64,000 bases of DNA from Actinomycetes bacterium (GTDB lineage Bacteria; Actinomycetota; Acidimicrobiia; Acidimicrobiales; Bog-793), in NCBI GenBank assembly GCA_021786195.1, contig JAJYNS010000064.1, positions 1-64,000 of the forward strand. The letters are read 5' to 3'. Shown in pieces: positions 22,548 to 31,880 of this stretch (its first letter is position 1; each line of letters opens with the position of its first letter). The translations under genes were made by a program, and so were the position numbers. The notes beneath the pieces were generated by a model. The model did not search any database, was not told the origin of the DNA, and saw only the letters and a list, made by a program, of their open reading frames with translations.

Positions 22548-24671
22548 ATGGACCGAGCCGCTCCGAGCGTCGCGCCCGGCAAGTCGTACCCGCTCGGCGC
22601 GACCTTCGACGGCGTCGGGACGAACTTCGCGATCTTCTCCGAGGTGGCCGAGCAGGTCGAGCTCTGCCTGTTCGACTCCGCCGGGCACGAGACGCGCCAC
22701 GTCCTGCCGGAGGAGACCGCGCACGTGCATCACGGCTACCTCCCCGGGGTCGGCCCCGGCCAGCGCTACGGGTACCGCGTCCACGGCCCCTGGCGCCCCG
22801 CCCAGGGCCAGCGCTGCAACCCGGACAAGCTCCTGCTGGACCCCTACGGCAAGGCCGTGGACGGGGCGCTGCGCTGGCGCCGCTCGGTGTTCGGCCACCA
22901 GCTCGGCGATGAGTCCCGGGCGAGCAGGTCCGACTCGGCGCCGGCGATGCCGCGCTCGGTCGTGGTCAGCCCCTACTTCGACTGGGGCAACGACCGGCCC
23001 CCGGAGACGCCCTGGCACCGCACCACGGTGTACGAGCTGCACGTGAAGGGCTTCACGGCCCGCCACCCGGCGGTGCCAGAGGAGCTCCGGGGCACCTACG
23101 CCGGCCTCGCGACGCCGGCCGTCGTCGAGCACCTCGTCTCGCTCGGGGTCACGGCCGTCGAGCTCCAGCCCGTCCACCAGTTCGTCCACGAGCAGCATCT
23201 GGTCGAGCGTGGCCTGCGCAACTACTGGGGGTACAACTCGATCTGCTACCTCGCCCCTCACGCCGACTACTCCTCGAGCGGGTCGCTCGGCCAGCAGGTG
23301 CAGGAGTTCAAGCAGCTGGTGAAGACCCTGCACGCCGCGGGTATCGAGGTCCTGCTCGACGTCGTGTACAACCACACCGCCGAGGGCGACCACAGAGGGC
23401 CCACGCTGTCGTTCAAGGGCATCGACAACGCTGCCTACTACCGGCTGTCGCCCGAGGATCCCCGCTTCTACGTCGACTACACGGGGACCGGGAACACGCT
23501 CAACGTCCGCCACCCGCACGTCCTCCAGCTCCTCATGGACTCCCTGCGCTACTGGGTGACCGAGATGCACGTCGACGGGTTCCGCTTCGACCTCGCGGCG
23601 TCCCTGGCGCGCACGCTGCACGAGGTCGACCGGCTCTCCGCGTTCTTCGACATCATCCAGCAGGACCCGGTGATCAGCCAGGTCAAGCTCATCGCCGAGC
23701 CCTGGGACGTCGGCGAGGGCGGCTACCAGGTCGGCAACTTCCCGCCACTGTGGTCGGAGTGGAACGGTCAGTACCGGGACTGCGTCCGGGACTACTGGCG
23801 AGGCCGCGACCGCACGCTCCCCGAGCTCGCCTACCGCCTGACGGGGAGCTCGGACCTCTACGGCCAGGGCGGTCGCCGCCCCTGGGCGAGCGTCAACTTC
23901 GTCACCTGCCACGACGGCTTCTCCCTCGCGGACCTGGTCTCCTACAACGAGAAGCACAACGAGGCGAACGGCGAGGGGAACCGCGACGGTGAGGACCACA
24001 ACAGATCCTGGAACTGCGGGGTGGAAGGGCCGACCGACGACCCGGCCGTGCTCGCCCTGCGCCGCCGGCAGGTGCGCAACTTCCTCGCGACGCTCTTCCT
24101 CTCCCAGGGCGTGCCGATGCTGCTCTCCGGCGACGAGATCGGGCGGACCCAGCGAGGGAACAACAACGCCTACTGCCAGGACAACGAGATCTCCTGGCTG
24201 GACTGGGCGCACGCCGACGAGGCGCTGGCCGACTTCACCCGGCGCCTCGCGGCGCTGCGCAACTCGCACCCGGTCTTCCGCCGGCCTCGCTGGTTCCAGG
24301 GACGCCCGCTCCACGGCGAGGGCGTCAGCGACATCGCGTGGTTCTCCCCAGAGGGAAGGGAGATGTCGGACGCCGATTGGCAGGTCAGCTTCGCGAAGAC
24401 CATCGGGCTGTTCCTGAACGGCGCCGCGCTGCCACCTTCCTCCCTGCACGGCCAGAGCGCCAACGACGACAGCTTCTTCCTCGTGCTGAACGCCCACTGG
24501 GAGCCGGTCGAGTTCACCCTCCCCGGCGAGCGCTTCGGGGTCGGATGGTCCTACGTGCTCGACACGGCCCGCGAGGACCAGCCCTTCGTCCCCGAGGGCA
24601 GCATCAAGCTCGGCGCGTGCGCCCACTTCGCCGTCGAGAGCCGGTCGCTCGTCGTGCTCACCCGGCCCTGA
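22548..24671 (+). CDS. glgX: Glycogen debranching enzyme GlgX
   Basis: 707 residues: an N-terminal CBM48 (about residues 10-105), then a GH13_11 isoamylase-type barrel. Catalytic residues are visible: nucleophile Asp in VDGFRFDLAASL (about 346), acid/base Glu in LIAEPWDVGEGGYQ (about 384), and the third Asp in NFVTCHDGFSLAD (about 453). It hydrolyses alpha-1,6 branches of glycogen, especially short phosphorylase-limit branches. It is convergent with the glgB operon, 20 bp apart. Confidence 0.95.
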   Translation: MDRAAPSVAPGKSYPLGATFDGVGTNFAIFSEVAEQVELCLFDSAGHETRHVLPEETAHVHHGYLPGVGPGQRYGYRVHGPWRPAQGQRCNPDKLLLDPYGKAVDGALRWRRSVFGHQLGDESRASRSDSAPAMPRSVVVSPYFDWGNDRPPETPWHRTTVYELHVKGFTARHPAVPEELRGTYAGLATPAVVEHLVSLGVTAVELQPVHQFVHEQHLVERGLRNYWGYNSICYLAPHADYSSSGSLGQQVQEFKQLVKTLHAAGIEVLLDVVYNHTAEGDHRGPTLSFKGIDNAAYYRLSPEDPRFYVDYTGTGNTLNVRHPHVLQLLMDSLRYWVTEMHVDGFRFDLAASLARTLHEVDRLSAFFDIIQQDPVISQVKLIAEPWDVGEGGYQVGNFPPLWSEWNGQYRDCVRDYWRGRDRTLPELAYRLTGSSDLYGQGGRRPWASVNFVTCHDGFSLADLVSYNEKHNEANGEGNRDGEDHNRSWNCGVEGPTDDPAVLALRRRQVRNFLATLFLSQGVPMLLSGDEIGRTQRGNNNAYCQDNEISWLDWAHADEALADFTRRLAALRNSHPVFRRPRWFQGRPLHGEGVSDIAWFSPEGREMSDADWQVSFAKTIGLFLNGAALPPSSLHGQSANDDSFFLVLNAHWEPVEFTLPGERFGVGWSYVLDTAREDQPFVPEGSIKLGACAHFAVESRSLVVLTRP

Positions 24672-24676
24672 CCACT

Positions 24677-24701
24677 GGGGCGCTGGCGCCGCTAGGCGCC
24701 C
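24677..24701. terminator. Hairpin between convergent glgX and glgB
   Basis: GGGCGC (24678-24683) and GCGCCC (24696-24701) can pair around a 12-nt loop, overlapping the glgB stop codon. It may be a bidirectional terminator; no T-tract is present. Confidence 0.35.
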
Positions 24702-26593
24702 GGGGGAGCCCCGGCGTGGGCGAGCGCCACGGCGGCGAGCGGCGGGAACAGGCACTCGAGGCTGGCCGGGCGGCCGGCGAAGGGCTCGGCGACGGCCTCG
24801 ACGCCGCCGAGGTTCCCCTGGCCGGAGCCGCCGTAGATCTCGGCGTCGCTGTTGAGGATCTCCTGCCACCGGCCGACGGCCGGCACGCCGATGCGCCGTC
24901 GCCTGGGCACCGGCGTGAAGTTCGCGCACGCGACGACCAGCCCGCCTTCACGGCCGGAGCGCAGCCAGGCGAGCAGCCCGTCGTCGGCGGCGTCGGCGAG
25001 GATCCAGGAGAACCCCTCGGGCTCGAGGTCCTGGCTGCTCAGCGCCTCGTGGTCCCGGTAGCAGCGGTTGCAGTCGGCGACGAACCGGGCGACCCCGGCG
25101 TGGTCGGGATGGCCGAGCAGTGACCACTCCAGCTCGGCCTCGTGGTCCCACTCCTTCCACGTCGCCAGCTCCCCGCCCATGAACAGCAGCTTCTTGCCCG
25201 GCAGCAGCCACTGGTAGCCGAGCAGCAGGCGCAGGCTCGCCCTGCGCTGCCAGTCGTCGCCGGGCATCTTCGTCGCGAGCGCGCCCTTGCCGTGCACGAC
25301 CTCGTCGTGGGAGAGCGGGAGCACGTAGCGCTCGCTCGTCCAGTACAGGCCGCGGAAGGTGAGCTCGTTGTAGTGGTACCTGCGGTGCACCGGGTCTCGG
25401 CGGAGGTGGCCGAGGGTGTCGTGCATCCAGCCCATGTCCCACTTCAGCGAGAAGCCGAGGCCGCCCTCCGCGACCGGGCGGGTCACGCCGGGCCAGGCCG
25501 TCGACTCCTCGGCGATCGTCAGGGTGCCGGGGAACTCCGATCGGACCGCCTCGTTCATCTCTCTCAGGAGCTGGATGGCACCGAGGTCCTCCCGCCCGCC
25601 GAGCGGGTTCGGCGACCACCCCCCCTGGGGGCGCGAGTAGTCGAGGTAGAGCATCGAGGCGACCGCGTCGACCCTGAGGCCGTCGGCGTGGTAACGGTCG
25701 ACCCAGAAGCAGGCGGAGGAGGTGAGAAACGAGCGGACCTCGTGCCGGCCGTAGTTGAACTCGTAGCTCCCCCAGTCCGGGTGGATGGCGCGGGAGGGGT
25801 CGGCGTGCTCGTACAGGTGCGTGCCGTCGAACTCGGCGAGCGCGAACTCGTCGGTGGCGAAGTGAGAGGGCACCCAGTCGAGGATCACCCCGATGCCGGC
25901 GCGATGCAGCTCGTCGATCAGGGTCATCAGCCCCGACGGGTCGCCGTAGCGGGCCGTCGGGGCGAAGTAGCTCGTCGTCTGGTAGCCCCAGGACCCGTAG
26001 AAGGGGTGCTCCATGACGGGGAGGAGCTCGACATGGGTGAAGCCGAGGCTCGTCAGGTGCTCGACGAGAGGTCCGGCGAGCTCCTCGTAGCGCAGCCACC
26101 TGCCGCCCTCGCCGCGTCGCCAGGAGCCGAGGTGCACCTCGTAGATGCTGATCGGCGCGCCCGGGTCCTGGCGCCGGGCACGCTCTGCCGCCCAGCGGGA
26201 GTCGCCCCATTCGTGGTCGAGCCGTGCCACGACCGACGCAGTCGCCGGGGGCAGCTCCGTCGCGAAGGCGACGGGGTCGGCCCGCTCGCGCCGGCCCGCC
26301 GGCGAGTCGATCGCGTACTTGTAGCGGGTGCCCGGCGGCGCATCGTCGACCACGCCGGCCCAGATCCCCGAGCTCCCCTGAGGCTCGAGCTGGTCGATGC
26401 CGGCCCTCCAGCCGTTGCCGTCGTGTACGACGCAGACGGCAGTCGCGTTCGGTGCCCAGACGGCGAACTGCGTCCGGCCTGGCGCGTCCTCGAGGGGATG
26501 CGCCCCCAGGCAGGTGTAGAGGCGGTGGTGCCTGCCCTCGTTGAAGAGATGACGGTCGAGATCGCCGACGATCGGCCGCTCCGGCGCGCTCAC
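24692..26593 (-). CDS. glgB: 1,4-alpha-glucan branching enzyme
   Basis: 633 residues: CBM48 near the N-terminus (about residues 30-120), then a GH13 barrel. Catalytic Asp in HADGLRVDAVASMLYLDYSR, Glu in LTIAEESTAWPG, and HD in LPLSHDEVVHGKG are all present. It introduces alpha-1,6 branches, and in the GlgE pathway it branches the maltosyl-extended glucan. The long extra N-terminal domain of some GlgB proteins is missing. GTG at 26593 overlaps the TGA of the TreS/Mak gene by 4 nt. It is the last gene of the operon. Confidence 0.94.
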   Translation of the reverse strand: MSAPERPIVGDLDRHLFNEGRHHRLYTCLGAHPLEDAPGRTQFAVWAPNATAVCVVHDGNGWRAGIDQLEPQGSSGIWAGVVDDAPPGTRYKYAIDSPAGRRERADPVAFATELPPATASVVARLDHEWGDSRWAAERARRQDPGAPISIYEVHLGSWRRGEGGRWLRYEELAGPLVEHLTSLGFTHVELLPVMEHPFYGSWGYQTTSYFAPTARYGDPSGLMTLIDELHRAGIGVILDWVPSHFATDEFALAEFDGTHLYEHADPSRAIHPDWGSYEFNYGRHEVRSFLTSSACFWVDRYHADGLRVDAVASMLYLDYSRPQGGWSPNPLGGREDLGAIQLLREMNEAVRSEFPGTLTIAEESTAWPGVTRPVAEGGLGFSLKWDMGWMHDTLGHLRRDPVHRRYHYNELTFRGLYWTSERYVLPLSHDEVVHGKGALATKMPGDDWQRRASLRLLLGYQWLLPGKKLLFMGGELATWKEWDHEAELEWSLLGHPDHAGVARFVADCNRCYRDHEALSSQDLEPEGFSWILADAADDGLLAWLRSGREGGLVVACANFTPVPRRRRIGVPAVGRWQEILNSDAEIYGGSGQGNLGGVEAVAEPFAGRPASLECLFPPLAAVALAHAGAPPGA

Positions 26594-29500
26594 CGTCGCC
26601 CCCCGTGCCCGCCCTCGGTGCCGCCCGCCCGCAGGTCCGGCGCAGGCGGGGGGCTCGACCCGAGCGGGGCCAGGAGGGACCGCAGGCCGAGCAGCGGCAG
26701 GATGACCCATTCGGGGCGGTTGCCCAGCTCGTAGCGCAGCTCGTAGAAGGCCTTGTCGAGCAGGTGGGCGCGCAGCGCCGCGTCGAGCTCGACGTCGGTC
26801 TCGGGGAGCAGCTCCGAGGGCCGCGCGGCCTCGAGGTAGCCGTGGAGGAAGTGGGCGCCGGCCCAGAACGCCCATCGATCGGCGGCCTCGCGGTAGGGGA
26901 CGGCCGACGCCCCGCTCCCCGGCGCCGGGTCGAGCACTCCGCGGCCGGTGAGCTCGGCGACCCCTGTGTGGGCCGCGTAGTGATAGGAGCGGAGCATCCC
27001 GGCGACATCCGCGAGGACGGAGCGCTTGGCCCGCCGCTCGGCGAGGCTGCGGGCGGGCTCGCCCTCGAAGTCGATGAAGCAGTAGTCGAGCCCGGTCGAC
27101 AGGACCTGACCGAGGTGCAGGTCCCCGTGCAGGCGCGCCCGGGCTCCGGAGCGCACGCCGAGGACCCTCCGGGCGGTCGCGAGCGCAACCTGCTCCCCTG
27201 CGAGCACGTCCTCGGCGACTCGCTGCTCGTCGGGGCGCAGGTGGCGCGCCCGCCGGCGCAACAGGGCGAGGGAGCGCCGTGCCGAGGTGCGCAGCGACTG
27301 GTGCAGCTCGCGCTGGGAGTCGGGCGTCACCGGCTCGGGCCGGAAGGCCTCCTCGCCGCTCCTCGAGAGGGCGACGTGCAGCTCCCCGGTCCGTCGCCCG
27401 AGCAGCTCTGCCCGGGAGCTCACCTCGGCGAGCGCGGAGGTGACCGGCTCTTCGAGCCTCGGAGCGCCGGACGCCTCGAGCAGGCCTCCGGCAGGCGGTC
27501 CCGGAAGCGCGGGCCGACTGCCCGGCGGGTCGAGCCGGTCCAAGTAGGCGCCGACCGACCGGAGCGCCGAGGTCCAGGCGTCGCCCTCGTTCGGCACGAA
27601 CTCGTGGAGCACGGCGAGCGCGGTCGGAGCTCCCGGCGGCTGGTGGAGCTCGACCGCGCCGAGCAGTCGGGCGACGTGCGCCGTCGTGCCGAGGAGGTGC
27701 TGGCCGATCTCCACCTCGGGGTTCCTGCCCGGCTCGGTCCGGCGGAAGGACTTCAGGATGACCCGGGGGCCACCCGCCCTGCCCAGGCTGATCGAGGTGT
27801 TGGACTGCTCGGCCGAGCCCACCCGGGTGCGGAGCCCGGGGTCGTCGGCGAGCTCTTGGAGCAGGGTGGTCGAGCCGGGGGTCGCCCAGCCGACGAGGCG
27901 GGCCGGCCCCGCGCCGCGTCCGCGGCCACGCCGGATGAGCCCGACGAGGGTCCTCGCGAGACCGGGCAGGTGGTGCGCGTCCACGAGCAACCCCGAGCGT
28001 CCCTGGGGCGAGGTCGTCCGGGCGAGGACCGCCTCGGGGTGGTCGCGCCGGACCTCCTCCGCGTCGCGCGAGGTCAGGTGCGCGAGCGGCAGGAAGTAGC
28101 GCTCCGGCTCCCCCTCGAGGTAGTCGACCTCGAGGACCAGGAGCTCGACGCGAGGCCCCTCGCCGGCGAGCGGGACGCGCGTCTGCACCCGGACCGACTG
28201 GATGCGGCGGTCCTTCGCCGCGTACCAGCGGCGAGAGCGCAGCACCTCGGGCAGGGCCGCTTCGAGGTCGCGGCGGGAGCGGCCCTCGAGCAGCTGCCAC
28301 CATCGGGCCGGTACCCGGACCTCGGGGAGCGTCGCCGGGGCCGACCACCCGCCGGCGGAGGCCCGGGCGAGCTCGAACCAGTAGCAGCTGTGGGGCGAGA
28401 GGGTGAGCAGGTAGGGGAGCTCGCCGACGGGCGGGAACGCACTCTGGCCGAGAAGCTCTCGCAGCGTGGCCCCCCGGTGGGCGGACAGGTCGAGCTCGGC
28501 GTACTGCGCGAAGCGCGAGAGGTTGGCGACGACGAGCACCTGCTCGCGCTCGTCGTGGCGGAGGAAGGCGAGCACGCTCGTGTTGTCCGAGGCGACGAGC
28601 TCGATCCGGCCGTGGCCGAGCGCTCGATGGCGCCTGCGGAGCGCGAGCAGGCGGAGCAGCCTGCGGAGCAGGAAGGCGGTGCCCTCGAGCTCGGCGGCGG
28701 CGTCGACCGACCTGAGCTCGGCCTCGTCGCCGGTGCCGAGCTGCTCGCCGTCGCAAAGGACCGGTGCCCCCGGCAGCGAGAGCAGCAGGCTGTGCACCAG
28801 CTCGATCCGCTGCCGGTCGTGCTGCAGGATCGCCGCGAGCCCGCGAGGGGCGCCGAGCTCGGCGCGACGCGCCGGGTCCTGCGCGGGGGACCGGCACGGG
28901 TCGTCGCGCTCCTTGCCGGCGGGCCCCTCGGGCGCCGGCTGGTCGTGGTTGCGGACCGACAGCGCCCACTGCCCGGTCTCGGGCGCCTCAGGCGTGCGCC
29001 GCACGAGGTCGACGACGGGGAACCGGTCCTCCGTCCGCAGCGCCGTCAAAAGGCGCGGCAGGGCGGCGAGGTCGAGCACCATGTGGCACTCGTCGCCCCG
29101 GCCGCCGCCGAAGTACGCGGCCGCGTCCTGCGGGCAGTTGCCGGCCTCGGCGAGCAGCACGCGCCCGGGGAAGCGCTCGTCGACGTGCCGGCGGAGCGCC
29201 CTCAGGTACTGGTGGGTCTCGGGCAGGTCCATCCGGCCGGGTCCCTCGCGTGCAGAGAGCTGCGCGACAGCGTCCAAGCGGATCCCGTCCACGCCGAGCG
29301 AGAGCCAGAAGTCGACGACCCGCAGCATCGCGCGTCGCACGGGGCGGTGGCCGTAGTTGAGGTCCGGCCGGTGCGGGCAGGAGCGGTGCCAGAAGTGGGC
29401 CTGGGCGATCTCGTCGTAGGTCCAGTTCGCGCCCTCGAGATCGCCACCTGCCCTCGGCTCGCCCGAAGCGGCGAGTCGCGAGTCGCTCCAGATGTAGAAG

Positions 29501-29883
29501 TTCCGCCAGTAGCTCCCGGGCGGCGCGGCCCGGGAGCGCTCGAACCAGGCATGCCGGTCGGAGGTGTGGTCGAGCACGAGCTCGGTCACGACCTTCAGCT
29601 CCCGGCGGTGCGCCTCGGCGAGGAGGCGGCGGAAGTCGGCCAGCGTTCCGAGCTTTGGGTCGACGGCGGTGTGATCCGTGACGTCCCAGCCGTCGTCGAG
29701 CGGCGGCGAGGGGTAGAAGGGGGAGAGGCAGACCACCGTCGCGCCGAGCCGCCGGAGGTGGTCGAGCCGCGAGGCAAGGCCGCAGAGGATTCCCCGCCGG
29801 TCGCCTCCTCCGTGACCGCACGCCCTGAGCTGGACCTGGTAGAGGATCGCGTCTTTGTACCAGTCGGCCCGCTCGGTCGTCAC
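26590..29883 (-). CDS. Trehalose synthase-maltokinase fusion with divergent TreS domain
   Basis: 1097 residues. The TreS-like GH13 domain spans about 1-510 and keeps the triad positions: Asp204 in GIRLDAV, Glu246 in LLAEAG, Asp313 in VRNHDQ. It differs from ordinary TreS in two places. The Ca-binding NGDG loop after the first strand is replaced by GHGGGDRRG, and the segment that normally carries RTPMQW is missing after GTGDE (about residues 382-390). The maltokinase domain (about 520-1097) is intact, with ARLHGDLHLGQ (about 916) and CFIDFEGEP (about 938) for ATP-dependent phosphorylation of maltose to maltose 1-phosphate. GTG at 29883 overlaps the glgE stop. Confidence 0.9.
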   Translation of the reverse strand: MTTERADWYKDAILYQVQLRACGHGGGDRRGILCGLASRLDHLRRLGATVVCLSPFYPSPPLDDGWDVTDHTAVDPKLGTLADFRRLLAEAHRRELKVVTELVLDHTSDRHAWFERSRAAPPGSYWRNFYIWSDSRLAASGEPRAGGDLEGANWTYDEIAQAHFWHRSCPHRPDLNYGHRPVRRAMLRVVDFWLSLGVDGIRLDAVAQLSAREGPGRMDLPETHQYLRALRRHVDERFPGRVLLAEAGNCPQDAAAYFGGGRGDECHMVLDLAALPRLLTALRTEDRFPVVDLVRRTPEAPETGQWALSVRNHDQPAPEGPAGKERDDPCRSPAQDPARRAELGAPRGLAAILQHDRQRIELVHSLLLSLPGAPVLCDGEQLGTGDEAELRSVDAAAELEGTAFLLRRLLRLLALRRRHRALGHGRIELVASDNTSVLAFLRHDEREQVLVVANLSRFAQYAELDLSAHRGATLRELLGQSAFPPVGELPYLLTLSPHSCYWFELARASAGGWSAPATLPEVRVPARWWQLLEGRSRRDLEAALPEVLRSRRWYAAKDRRIQSVRVQTRVPLAGEGPRVELLVLEVDYLEGEPERYFLPLAHLTSRDAEEVRRDHPEAVLARTTSPQGRSGLLVDAHHLPGLARTLVGLIRRGRGRGAGPARLVGWATPGSTTLLQELADDPGLRTRVGSAEQSNTSISLGRAGGPRVILKSFRRTEPGRNPEVEIGQHLLGTTAHVARLLGAVELHQPPGAPTALAVLHEFVPNEGDAWTSALRSVGAYLDRLDPPGSRPALPGPPAGGLLEASGAPRLEEPVTSALAEVSSRAELLGRRTGELHVALSRSGEEAFRPEPVTPDSQRELHQSLRTSARRSLALLRRRARHLRPDEQRVAEDVLAGEQVALATARRVLGVRSGARARLHGDLHLGQVLSTGLDYCFIDFEGEPARSLAERRAKRSVLADVAGMLRSYHYAAHTGVAELTGRGVLDPAPGSGASAVPYREAADRWAFWAGAHFLHGYLEAARPSELLPETDVELDAALRAHLLDKAFYELRYELGNRPEWVILPLLGLRSLLAPLGSSPPPAPDLRAGGTEGGHGGRR

Positions 29884-31880
29884 CGGGCGGGTCCCTCCAC
29901 GTGGAGCAGGTGCGCCGGCGAGCGCGCCGGGTCGAGCAGGACGAAGTTGTGCTGGCCGCCCCAGGCGTAGGTCGAGCCGTCCAGCAGGTCGTGGACGACG
30001 AAGCGCGCGCCGTCGTCCAGCCCGATCGCGCCCAGATCGAGGTCGACGAAGCCCGATTGCGGCCATTGCGGGTCGAGGTTGACGACGCAGACCACGGCGT
30101 CGCCGCTCTCGGCGTCGTGCTTCGACCAGCAGATCAGCTGCTCGTTGTCGACCGGGTGGAAGCGCAGCGACTCGTTCGACCACAGGGCCTTGTGGTCGTG
30201 GCGCGCCCGGTTCACCTGGGCGACGACCTCGGCGATGCTGCGAGGGTCCTGGAGGTCCCAGTGCCGGATCTCGTACTTCTCGGAGTCGAGGTAGTCCCCG
30301 TCGGTCCCCGGCGTCGCCGGCTGGTCGAGCAGGAGCTCGAAGGGCGGGCCGTAGATGCCGTAGCTCGCGGACAGGCAGGCGGCGAGCACCAGCCGGCCGA
30401 CGAAGGCGGGCCGGCCTCCCCGCTGGAGGCTGAAGGCGAGGATGTCGGGCGTGTTCGGCCACACGCACGGCCTGAAGTACCTGCTCGCCGGTCCGTGGGC
30501 GAGCTCCTCGAAGTACTCGGTGAGCTCCTGCTTGGTGTTGCGCCAGGTGAAGTAGGTGTAGGAGAGGTCGAAGCCGAGCTTGGCCAGCCGGTGCATGACC
30601 TTCGGGCGCGTGAACGCCTCGGCGAGGAAGACCATGCCAGGGTCCCGCTGGCGTGCCTTGGCGAGGAGCCACTCCCAGAACCCGAACGGCTTGGTGTGAG
30701 GGTTGTCGACCCGGAAGATCCGAACCCCGTGCGAGTGCCAGAACAGCACGACCTCGAGCAGCGCGGCCCACAGGCCCTCGCGGTCCGAGGTGTCGAAGTC
30801 GAGCGGGTAGACGTCCTCGTAGCGCTTCGGGGGGTTCTCGGCGCAGGCGACGGAGCCGTCGAGCCGATGGGCGAACCAGTCCGGGTGCTCTGCCACCCAG
30901 GGGTGGTCCGGCGAGCACTGGAAGGCGAGATCGAGGGCGATCTCGATGCCGTGGCGGCTCGCGGCGGCGACGAGAGCGTCGAAGTCCTCGAGCGTGCCGA
31001 GGCCCGGGTCGACGCTGAGGTGGCCCCCGGCGGGGGAGCCGATCGCCCAGGGGCTGCCGACGTCGCCGGGCTCGGCCCTCGGGCTGTTGTTCCGACCCTT
31101 GCGCGCGGTCGTGCCGATCGGGTGGATCGGAGGGAGGTAGAGGATGTCGAAGCCGAGCCGTTCGACGTAGTCGAGGCGCTCCGCGAGGTCGGCGAGCGTC
31201 CCCGCCCGGCCCGGCTCAGGGCTGGTGGAGCGGGGAAAGCACTCGTACCAGCTCGAGAAGGCGCCCGCCTGCCGTGAGACGAGGAGCCGGTAGCGGGGAG
31301 AGGAGCCGTCGGTGCCGGCGGGCGGCAGCTCGGCGAGCGCCTCGTCGAGGGAGCCGAGGCGCTCGAGCACCCCCCGGAGGCTGCCGGGCCCGGACCCGTC
31401 CTCGGCGGCGCCAGCGAGGGTGGCCGAAAGCCTCTCGGCCTCCTCGGCGGCGCCGGCCCGCCCGGCGGCGGCGAGCCGGCTTGCCGTCTCGGCGAGCAGG
31501 GCTGCGCCGACCGGGGCGTCGTCGGGGTCGTACCGGGCGGCCTCCAAGCGTCGCCTGGCGTCGTGGCGCCAGGCCTCCAGCCGGTCGACCTCGCCGAGGA
31601 CCTCGATCTCGAGCGTTCCGGGCTGCTCGGGCACGAGCCTCGCGGCGAAGCGGTCGTTGCCGAGCGCCACCATCGGGAGCGTCTTCCAGGACCTCGCCCC
31701 GGCCGGCCGGAAACGCAGGTGGGCGCGGACCGGCTCGTGCCCGTGGGAGAAGACGTCGGCGCTCACGGTGCAGGGCACCCCGGCCACCGCCTTGGCGGGG
31801 AAGCGGCCGCCGTCGACCGTTGGCTCGACCGCCTCGACGACGACGTGGGCCGGCGCCGGGCGCCTCGCGGGCGTGCTCAC
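29880..31880 (-). CDS. glgE: Alpha-1,4-glucan:maltose-1-phosphate maltosyltransferase
   Basis: 666 residues, typical GlgE length. The N-terminal beta and helical domains (about 1-200) lead into the GH13_3 barrel. The nucleophile is in VRIFRVDNPHTKPFGFWEW and the acid/base Glu in VFLAEAFTRPKVM. YFTWRNTKQEL and RPCVWPNTPDIL are family blocks. It transfers maltose from maltose 1-phosphate to the non-reducing end of alpha-glucan. The start GTG at 31880 overlaps the stop of the glycosyltransferase by 4 nt. The product of the kinase encoded next is its donor. Confidence 0.95.
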   Translation of the reverse strand: MSTPARRPAPAHVVVEAVEPTVDGGRFPAKAVAGVPCTVSADVFSHGHEPVRAHLRFRPAGARSWKTLPMVALGNDRFAARLVPEQPGTLEIEVLGEVDRLEAWRHDARRRLEAARYDPDDAPVGAALLAETASRLAAAGRAGAAEEAERLSATLAGAAEDGSGPGSLRGVLERLGSLDEALAELPPAGTDGSSPRYRLLVSRQAGAFSSWYECFPRSTSPEPGRAGTLADLAERLDYVERLGFDILYLPPIHPIGTTARKGRNNSPRAEPGDVGSPWAIGSPAGGHLSVDPGLGTLEDFDALVAAASRHGIEIALDLAFQCSPDHPWVAEHPDWFAHRLDGSVACAENPPKRYEDVYPLDFDTSDREGLWAALLEVVLFWHSHGVRIFRVDNPHTKPFGFWEWLLAKARQRDPGMVFLAEAFTRPKVMHRLAKLGFDLSYTYFTWRNTKQELTEYFEELAHGPASRYFRPCVWPNTPDILAFSLQRGGRPAFVGRLVLAACLSASYGIYGPPFELLLDQPATPGTDGDYLDSEKYEIRHWDLQDPRSIAEVVAQVNRARHDHKALWSNESLRFHPVDNEQLICWSKHDAESGDAVVCVVNLDPQWPQSGFVDLDLGAIGLDDGARFVVHDLLDGSTYAWGGQHNFVLLDPARSPAHLLHVEGPAR

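Noticed and set aside
24692-28969. Single 1425-residue protein ending in GlgB
   Set aside because: The N-terminal 790 residues are the TreS/Mak gene read in the wrong frame; the real glgB begins at GTG 26593 with a 4-nt overlap.
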